From positions 1 through 5,078 of the forward strand of contig JACCVS010000087.1 of assembly GCA_013698055.1 (NCBI GenBank): 5,078 bases of DNA, written 5' to 3'. A program made the position numbers and the translations under genes. The first letter of the stretch is position 1; each line of letters opens with the position of its first letter. Positions 1-5,078 of this stretch are shown piece after piece. This stretch comes from Acidobacteriota bacterium. Lineage in GTDB: Bacteria > Acidobacteriota > Blastocatellia > Pyrinomonadales > Pyrinomonadaceae. The notes beneath the pieces were generated by a model. That model made no database searches, was not told where the DNA came from, and saw only the letters and a list, made by a program, of their open reading frames with translations.

Positions 1-2408
1 GGGCCTGTCAGATTGCCGATGTTGCTGAACTGCGCCGGAAGTCCCGCGGAGACAGCCGTGCCCGTAGCGGTGGACGAGAGCACGACGTTGCGCGTCGTGA
101 TGAACGTGTCGAGCGGAACGATGGGACTGATCGAGCGCACATTGTAGCCACGAATCGTAAACTCATCGCCGAGGAAGAATCGCTCGTAGATCGGGATGCC
201 GTCAATGAAGGCGAGCGAGGCTGAATCCCTGATCGTTTGCGTCGTAGCAAAGCTCCCGATGTTGGCAGCGACGATACGGAAACCGAAGACTTCGGGCTGC
301 TGGTCTCTGCCTTTGCGACGAATGGGGTAATACTGCGTGAATGAAATTTGCGGCGCGTATGTGCGGACATCGCCGCCGAGTCCTGAGAGCGCAACAGATG
401 CGGAAACCGAGCGCCCCCGAACGGGATCGTTCGGGTCTTTGGCAAAGCCGCGCGAGTCGTAAGCGAATGTTCCCGCCACGCGGCTGGTCAGAATGTTCGG
501 TTGTCCGTAAATGGTCGGAATGAAATTCGTACCGGTCGCATCCTGATTGACCGCAGGGTCTTTCACGCTCGTCTGCGAAATCTGATAAGACAATCCGACG
601 CGCGACAATTGCGAGAAAGTAGTCTTCTTCATGAACTCTGAAAGAGGCGCGCTGGCGAAAAGGGAGGCACCGATGGAGTCACGAGTGAAAAGGTTTTCTT
701 CGTTCACGTTCAGAAAATCGAGCTGCGAGCCGAAAAGTCCCTGTTGTGCGTCCTGATTGTTTGAAAGGAACGTACCCTCGCCAAAGAACTTTTGCGAGGT
801 TGCGAAGATCGAGAACCCGACTGTAATCGGACGATTGTTAATGTACGGCTCCGTGAAAGAGAACTGAAACGAGCGCTGCCGGTTGCCATAGGCCAGATTG
901 AGCGAGAGCGTTTCGCCGCGACCCAGGAGGTTGTTGGTTGAATATTCGAGGCCGAAGAACGAGCCGCCGACGCCGGAGATGCCGCCATTGAAGGAAATCT
1001 GCTGGCGACCGCGCTCGGCCACTTTCAGGTTAATGTCAACGAGCGCCTCTTCTTCGTCGGTGCGAAAGTCTGCGTCGCGCTCTGCGTCAAGCGGATCGAA
1101 AAATCCGAGTTGGTTCAGGCGCAAGACAGAGATTTCAAAGAATCGCTGGTTGAAAATGTCGCCTTCGTTGACGAGGACTTCGCGCCGAAGCACGTTGTCG
1201 CGCGTAAACGTGTTGCCTAAGAATTCCAGGCGGCGCAAGGTAAACTGCTTGCCTTCTGTGATCGTGAATACAAAATCCGCGATGCCTTCCTTCGGGTTTT
1301 GTGGATTGTCCTTGAAGGTCGGCTCGACATCGTATTCATACTGGATGAATCCCTGCTGGCCGTAGGCTTTCTTCAGGTCTTCCTGAAGAGCTTTGCCGAT
1401 GCGCTCGCCATTGGCGATATCGCCCGGCTTAAGATCAATGATGCTGGTGATGATCTGCTCGGAGTAGATCGAGTTGCCTTCGACCTTGAGCGAGCCGATG
1501 CGATAGAGCTTGCCTTCGGTAACGGGCACGGTCACGCGCAGGGCTTCGTCAGTTGACGAAAGGAACGGCAGTGGGATGAAGAGTCCTGTCCGGCGCTTTC
1601 CTAAGCCTTCGACGCGCGGCTCACCCGTGCGCGCCTGCAAATAGCCTTTTGAGCGCATGTAGAATTGAACGAGGCGCAGATCAACTTCGAGCTTTTCACG
1701 GTCGAGAATGTCCTGGCTCTTAAAGCGCGTAACCAATCCGGCTTCTTTGACATACTTCATCTGCGAGCGCAGGCTTCCGTCGCTAAAGACTTGATTGCCC
1801 TCGAACTGGATTTCGACAACGCGGACTCTCTCGCCTTCGGCGATGACGAAAGTGATGGCCGTCGAGGTGGCCGAAACTTCGTCATCGCGATGATCCACAA
1901 CCGCATTGGGTCGCCCACGCGCCGCCAGCAACTCCTTAATCACGCGCTTGGCGTTCTGGAGTTTAACGGGATCGAAAATATTTTCCTTTGAAATGCCGAT
2001 GCGCCGCTCACGAAACGCCTTGAGCACATCACTTTCGGCCACGCTCTTTAAGCCTTCAAACTGGATGTCGCGAATAATCGGAAGCTCCGTGACGACGAAA
2101 ATGACGCGGACTCCGCCTCGGGGCGCGTCTTCAACCTCCACGCGGGCATTCGATTTATCGAAGAAGTTAAGCGCCAGTAGCGTCTGCAAATCACGCTCAG
2201 CCTGCTCGCGGCTGTAGGGAGTTTCCGGTTTAGTCTGGATGTAATAGAGCAAATCCTCATCGCGGTTGCGGCGGTTGCCTTGAATATCAACCTCTTCGAC
2301 GAGTCGTTGTTGAGTTTGCGCCTGTGCGCCGGGGGAAGCGGCGACGAGGACGCTGATTCCGAAAATGATGCCCAATAAGATGAGCAAGGGGGCACGACGG
2401 TTGAGCAT
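1..2408 (-). CDS. bamA: Outer membrane protein assembly factor BamA (Omp85 family), 3'-truncated by window edge
   Basis: BamA is the central subunit of the BAM complex, which folds and inserts beta-barrel proteins into the outer membrane. The frame is open from ATG 2408 to the window edge (802 codons) and lacks its C-terminus. Residues 1-30 look like a Sec signal peptide: MLNRR, a hydrophobic stretch, then AQA before Gln31. Five POTRA repeats follow at about 36-108, 109-192, 194-299, 300-386 and 387-465, each opening with a pattern such as VDIQGNRR, IQFEGLKS, IQFEGNQVF, LKVEGNSIY or LEFLGNTF. The barrel begins near residue 468 and includes NNLLGRGETL, FTEPYINNRP and YDSRGFAKDP. The diagnostic L6 motif is IRGY at 752-755 (VRGF in E. 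coli). E. coli BamA (810 aa) has about 150 residues after this motif, so roughly 100 or more are missing here; full length is probably 880-950 aa. POTRA3 carries an extra loop near 262-289. The signal peptide supports this start. TamA is less likely because it has three POTRAs. Confidence 0.95.
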   Translation of the reverse strand, partial: MLNRRAPLLILLGIIFGISVLVAASPGAQAQTQQRLVEEVDIQGNRRNRDEDLLYYIQTKPETPYSREQAERDLQTLLALNFFDKSNARVEVEDAPRGGVRVIFVVTELPIIRDIQFEGLKSVAESDVLKAFRERRIGISKENIFDPVKLQNAKRVIKELLAARGRPNAVVDHRDDEVSATSTAITFVIAEGERVRVVEIQFEGNQVFSDGSLRSQMKYVKEAGLVTRFKSQDILDREKLEVDLRLVQFYMRSKGYLQARTGEPRVEGLGKRRTGLFIPLPFLSSTDEALRVTVPVTEGKLYRIGSLKVEGNSIYSEQIITSIIDLKPGDIANGERIGKALQEDLKKAYGQQGFIQYEYDVEPTFKDNPQNPKEGIADFVFTITEGKQFTLRRLEFLGNTFTRDNVLRREVLVNEGDIFNQRFFEISVLRLNQLGFFDPLDAERDADFRTDEEEALVDINLKVAERGRQQISFNGGISGVGGSFFGLEYSTNNLLGRGETLSLNLAYGNRQRSFQFSFTEPYINNRPITVGFSIFATSQKFFGEGTFLSNNQDAQQGLFGSQLDFLNVNEENLFTRDSIGASLFASAPLSEFMKKTTFSQLSRVGLSYQISQTSVKDPAVNQDATGTNFIPTIYGQPNILTSRVAGTFAYDSRGFAKDPNDPVRGRSVSASVALSGLGGDVRTYAPQISFTQYYPIRRKGRDQQPEVFGFRIVAANIGSFATTQTIRDSASLAFIDGIPIYERFFLGDEFTIRGYNVRSISPIVPLDTFITTRNVVLSSTATGTAVSAGLPAQFSNIGNLTG

Positions 2409-2418
2409 AAATGCTATT

Positions 2419-2424
2419 TCCCTC
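2419..2424 (-). promoter_or_regulatory. Ribosome binding site of bamA
   Basis: On the minus strand GAGGGA lies 10 bases before the ATG at 2408-2406. The spacing is slightly long but acceptable for a Shine-Dalgarno sequence. It supports the start that also gives a clean signal peptide. Confidence 0.6.
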
Positions 2425-2570
2425 AGAAATTCTTAGAAGACTTTAGGGAGCTGAATAAGGCGAAATAAAAAGGTAACGGCAAAAGTGCCGGACGCGCTTG
2501 TTCTCGAAAACCTTTGGATTCTGCTCAAGCGGGCGCGCGTTGCCAGCTTCTTTGTCCAGCAAAGGCGCAG

Positions 2571-2599
2571 ATTATACAAGGAAAACAAGTCCAAAGTCC
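2571..2599 (-). promoter_or_regulatory. Candidate sigma-70-type promoter for bamA, -35 region inside the heptad repeat
   Basis: The minus strand carries a perfect TATAAT at 2576-2571, between the repeat hairpin and bamA. No good TTGACA is present. The repeat arm offers GGACTT at 2599-2594 (17-base spacer) or TTGGAC at 2601-2596 (19-base spacer), both weak matches. Transcription would start near 2564 and leave a leader of about 155 bases. The -10 match is seen directly; promoter activity is inferred. Confidence 0.3.
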
Positions 2600-2661
2600 A
2601 AAGTCCAAAGTCAAGAACTCGCTCTCAGACCTTGGACTTTGGACTTTGGACTTTGGACTTG
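2582..2661 (-). terminator. Possible intrinsic terminator or 3'-end-stabilising hairpin after clpC
   Basis: In the clpC transcript a 27-bp perfect stem begins three bases after the stop codon, and its 3' arm is followed by TTTTCC. A strong stem plus a short U run loosely fits an intrinsic terminator. However, the stem is much longer and less GC-rich than usual, the loop is 22 bases, and the T run is only four. Transcript 3'-end protection or RNase III cleavage of the duplex would be equally reasonable. Confidence 0.35.
2586..2661. repeat. Inverted array of a 7-bp tandem repeat (AAGTCCA / TGGACTT) forming a large hairpin
   Basis: The left arm (2586-2612) holds three full heptads and six bases of a fourth, in the form CAAGTCC then AAAGTCC. 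The right arm (2634-2661) holds four full heptads, GGACTTT three times and then GGACTTG. Positions 2586-2612 pair perfectly with 2661-2635, giving 27 bp with a 22-base spacer (2613-2634). AAG 2613-2615 could also pair with CTT 2631-2633 across a one-base bulge. The units within each arm are identical apart from the edges, which suggests expansion by slippage or maintenance by pairing between the arms. No target-site duplication is visible at the flanks (AGGAAAA and ACCCTAG) and there is no coding content. The structure is certain from the sequence; its function is unknown. Confidence 0.95.
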
Positions 2662-2664
2662 ACC

Positions 2665-5052
2665 CTAGTGAATCAGCAGCGCGTCGTCTGATTCTTCTTC
2701 TATTCCCAGCGGGCGATAATTCAATTCGTTTCCGTCAAGAAAGACTTCAAGCAGCGTGGCCTCGCTGAGGTGTCCCTGAATCAGAGCCTCCGAGAGCGGG
2801 TCTTCAACATGCTTTTGCAGTGCGCGCCTCAAGGGTCTTGCCCCGTAAGAACGGTCGGCGCATGTCTTCGTGACGAGCCAGCGTTTGGCTTCTTCTGTCA
2901 GACGAACTTCGAGGCCGCGATTGGCAAGCGTCCGGTTCATCTGCTCGATTTGCAGTTGGACGACATCCAATAACTCATCTTCCAGCAGTTGATCGAAAAT
3001 GATGATTTCGTCCAGGCGATTGATAAACTCTGGATTGAAGGTCTGGCGCACGGTTGACATGACCATCTCTTCCAGCTTTTCGCGCGAAGAATCGGTCGTC
3101 GCCTGAAATCCGAGCGTGCCTTTCTTCTGAATGAAGCGCGCCCCGATGTTGGAAGTCATGATGATGATGACGTTTTTGAAGTCAACAGTGTTGCCGAGCG
3201 CATCTGTCAGGATGCCGTCTTCAAAGACCTGAAGCAGGATGTTGAAAATGTCCGGGTGCGCTTTTTCGATCTCGTCGAAAAGGAGAACCGAATACGGCGA
3301 GCGCTTGATGCGCTCTGTCAGTTGACCGCCTTCTTCGTGCCCGACATAGCCGGGGGGCGAACCGATCAACTTCGAGACCGAATGCTTCTCCATGAACTCG
3401 GACATGTCGAAGCGGATCATCGAACGCTCTGAGCCGAAGAGAAATTCCGCCAGGGAGCGCGCGACCTCGGTTTTGCCCACACCTGTCGGGCCGAGGAAAA
3501 GAAACGAGCCGACGGGACGCTGCGGATTCTTGAGTCCGGCGCGTGAGCGGCGAATGGCGCGAGCGAGCGCGGAGATGGCGGGACGCTGCGAGACGACCCG
3601 CATATGTAGCTCAGTTTCAATTCTGAGCAGTTTCTGCGTCTCTTCTTCCTTGAGCGACGTGATAGGAATGCCCGTCCAGCGCGCGATCACTTCCTCTATG
3701 TCATCTTGCGTGACTTCCGCCGAGACGAGCGCGTCTTCATCCGCCGCCTGCATCCGAAGGCTGCCGAGCGGTTTGTCTCCGGCGTAGGAAGTGTTCGGCA
3801 ACTCGATGAAAGGAGAATTCCACTCTTCTATATTGACTTGCTCGCGGCGCACACGCAGCTTGACGCGCGCACCGGCCTCGTCCAAAACGTCTATGGCTTT
3901 GTCCGGCAAAAAGCGGTCGGGGATGTAGCGGCTCGACTGGTAGACGGCTGCTTCGAGCGCGTCATCCGTGTAGCGCACCTGATGGAAGGATTCGTAACGC
4001 TCGCGCACGCCGTGGAGAATCTGCACGGCTTCGATTTCGGTCGGAGGCGGAACTTTAACGGCCTGAAAACGGCGCTCAAGTGAGCGGTCTTTCTCGATGG
4101 ACTTGCGAAACTCGCCGGGCGTGGTCGCGCCTATGCACTGGATTTCACCGCGCGACAAAGCGGGCTTCAAAATGTTGGCCGCATCAAGCGAGCCTTCCGC
4201 GCTGCCCGCGCCGACGAGCGTATGAAGCTCGTCTATGAAGACTATGTAGTGGGGATTATCAATCAACTCGCGCATGATCTGTTTGAGGCGCTCCTCAAAC
4301 TGCCCGCGATATTTCGTGCCCGCGACGATCAAGGAAAGGTCAAGGGAGAGGATACGCTTGTTCTCTAAAAACGACGGAACTTCGCCGCGTACAATTCTCT
4401 GCGCGAGACCTTCGACAATGGCGGTCTTGCCCACACCGGGTTCGCCAATCAGCACAGGATTATTCTTCGTGCGGCGACAGAGAATTTGAACGACGCGCTC
4501 GATCTCGGCTTCTCGGCCAACGAGCGGGTCGAGCTTGTCCGATGAAGCATCGTCCGTCAGGTCGCGTGAAAACTCTACGAGATGCGGCGTGTCTTTCTTG
4601 GCAGAGGCGCGTGCGTCCGCGCCAGTCTGGCGCGCAATCTCTTCGCGCACGGCTTGTAAGCGAAGCCCGCGCTCGTACAAAATCTCTGCCGCCATCGAGC
4701 GATCTTCACGAAGCAGGCCTAACAGTAAATGCTCTGTCCCGATGTGACGATGCTGAAGACGATCTGACTCTTCGTGCGCGTAGTGCAGCACACGCTTGGT
4801 CTCAGGCGCGAGGGGCAATTCGACGGAAGTCGAAATCTTCTCTCTGAGGAGCGTGCGGTTTTCAATCTCTTTGCGAACCGCTTCGATATTGACCTGTGCG
4901 CGAGGGAAGAATCTTCCCGTCAGGGTCTTGTCTTCGCGCATCAAGCCGAGCAGCAAATGCTCAGGCTCAATGGCAGGAGCACCGAACTGGCTGGCTTCAT
5001 AGCGCGCAAAGAAAATTACGCGCCGCGCTTTTTCCGTATAGCGTTCAAACAT
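2665..5052 (-). CDS. clpC: ATP-dependent Clp protease ATP-binding subunit, ClpC type, with a reduced middle domain
   Basis: This 795-aa class I Hsp100 unfoldase acts in the cytoplasm, threading substrates through a hexameric ring, normally into ClpP. Two Clp_N repeats lie at about 1-70 and 80-143, each with an EHLLLGL motif; Glu31 and Glu107 align with the glutamates that bind phosphoarginine in B. subtilis ClpC. NBD1 has Walker A GEPGVGKT (203-210), pore loop GTKYRG (245-250), Walker B VFIDE (271-275), sensor GATT (308-311) and Arg finger ERRF (326-329). NBD2 has Walker A GPTGVGKT (521-528), pore loop GYVG (568-571), Walker B LLFDE (590-594), TSN (633-635), FINR (676-679) and sensor 2 GARPLRR (737-743). 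LGF at 647-649 fits the ClpP-docking loop. The linker at 401-446 is short and lacks the UVR-like helix, which separates it from typical ClpC and, more strongly, from ClpB. ClpA is less likely, given the LGF loop and the very ClpC-like NBDs. ATG 5052 gives the standard N-terminus. Confidence 0.95.
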   Translation of the reverse strand: MFERYTEKARRVIFFARYEASQFGAPAIEPEHLLLGLMREDKTLTGRFFPRAQVNIEAVRKEIENRTLLREKISTSVELPLAPETKRVLHYAHEESDRLQHRHIGTEHLLLGLLREDRSMAAEILYERGLRLQAVREEIARQTGADARASAKKDTPHLVEFSRDLTDDASSDKLDPLVGREAEIERVVQILCRRTKNNPVLIGEPGVGKTAIVEGLAQRIVRGEVPSFLENKRILSLDLSLIVAGTKYRGQFEERLKQIMRELIDNPHYIVFIDELHTLVGAGSAEGSLDAANILKPALSRGEIQCIGATTPGEFRKSIEKDRSLERRFQAVKVPPPTEIEAVQILHGVRERYESFHQVRYTDDALEAAVYQSSRYIPDRFLPDKAIDVLDEAGARVKLRVRREQVNIEEWNSPFIELPNTSYAGDKPLGSLRMQAADEDALVSAEVTQDDIEEVIARWTGIPITSLKEEETQKLLRIETELHMRVVSQRPAISALARAIRRSRAGLKNPQRPVGSFLFLGPTGVGKTEVARSLAEFLFGSERSMIRFDMSEFMEKHSVSKLIGSPPGYVGHEEGGQLTERIKRSPYSVLLFDEIEKAHPDIFNILLQVFEDGILTDALGNTVDFKNVIIIMTSNIGARFIQKKGTLGFQATTDSSREKLEEMVMSTVRQTFNPEFINRLDEIIIFDQLLEDELLDVVQLQIEQMNRTLANRGLEVRLTEEAKRWLVTKTCADRSYGARPLRRALQKHVEDPLSEALIQGHLSEATLLEVFLDGNELNYRPLGIEEESDDALLIH

Positions 5053-5063
5053 ATAAACCGTTT

Positions 5064-5069
5064 TCCGCC
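5064..5069 (-). promoter_or_regulatory. Weak candidate ribosome binding site of clpC
   Basis: On the minus strand GGCGGA lies 11 bases before the clpC ATG. It is only a partial Shine-Dalgarno match at a long spacing. The remaining upstream sequence (5053-5078) is too short to show a promoter or a CtsR/CIRCE-type operator. Confidence 0.25.
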
Positions 5070-5078
5070 GAATGATTC

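Noticed and set aside
8..445. Minus-strand 145-aa open frame near the left edge
   Set aside because: It overlaps the BamA barrel in another frame, and its Ser/Arg-rich sequence is typical of an out-of-frame read. It is not evidence of a frameshift, because the BamA frame stays open throughout.
898..1991. Plus-strand open frames of 85-155 aa opposite bamA (898-1365, 1299-1556, 1665-1991)
   Set aside because: They are antisense to a continuous, conserved BamA reading frame, and their compositions are biased in the way expected of a shadow frame.
2477..2490. Small hairpin CGGC-AAAAGT-GCCG followed on the minus strand by TTACCTTTTTATTT, considered as a terminator
   Set aside because: The stem is only 4 bp, the T tract is interrupted, and it would cut the bamA leader. 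More likely chance.
2586..2661. CRISPR array or transposon-derived element
   Set aside because: The units are directly adjacent with no unique spacers, the arms are inverted, and there are no target-site duplications or transposase remnants.
2485..2768. Two plus-strand open frames (2485-2691 and 2514-2768) across the intergenic region
   Set aside because: They run through the heptad hairpin and into the end of clpC on the opposite strand, and they encode low-complexity periodic peptides with no recognisable domain.
3392..4083. Plus-strand open frames opposite clpC (3392-3787 and 3706-4083)
   Set aside because: They lie entirely opposite conserved ClpC coding sequence and resemble no known protein.
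5053..5078. Heat-shock operator (CtsR or CIRCE) upstream of clpC
   Set aside because: Only 26 bases are visible and none match either operator, so regulation cannot be judged from this window.

Overview
The window carries two co-directional minus-strand genes. They are a complete clpC-type AAA+ unfoldase (2665-5052) and, 256 bp downstream, a bamA (Omp85) gene that runs off the left edge (1-2408; 802 complete codons plus two bases, no stop in the window). No RNA gene, insertion sequence, CRISPR array or plus-strand gene can be supported.

The host is a diderm (Gram-negative-type) bacterium: a BamA with a cleavable signal peptide and five POTRA repeats requires an outer membrane. The ClpC N-terminus (MFERYTEKARRVIFFARYEA) and the overall character of the BamA resemble Acidobacteriota, perhaps the Blastocatellia/Pyrinomonadales side. 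This is recognition from memory and was not checked by search.

Reading the minus strand from the right: 26 bp of leader with a weak Shine-Dalgarno, then clpC. Its stop codon is followed after three bases by a large inverted array of a 7-bp repeat, (AAGTCCA)n / (TGGACTT)n, with a perfect 27-bp stem. A TATAAT hexamer sits just beyond the hairpin, followed by about 160 bp of leader, a GAGGGA ribosome binding site and bamA.

ClpC unfolds cytoplasmic proteins and normally feeds them to ClpP. BamA folds beta-barrel proteins into the outer membrane. Both belong to protein quality control but act in different compartments, so adjacency alone does not show a shared mechanism. The hairpin and candidate promoter suggest that bamA may be transcribed separately from clpC, at least in part.

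The two most interesting points are the heptad-repeat hairpin and a ClpC whose middle domain is shortened and lacks the usual UVR-type coiled-coil segment. Nothing here amounts to a clearly new multi-gene system.
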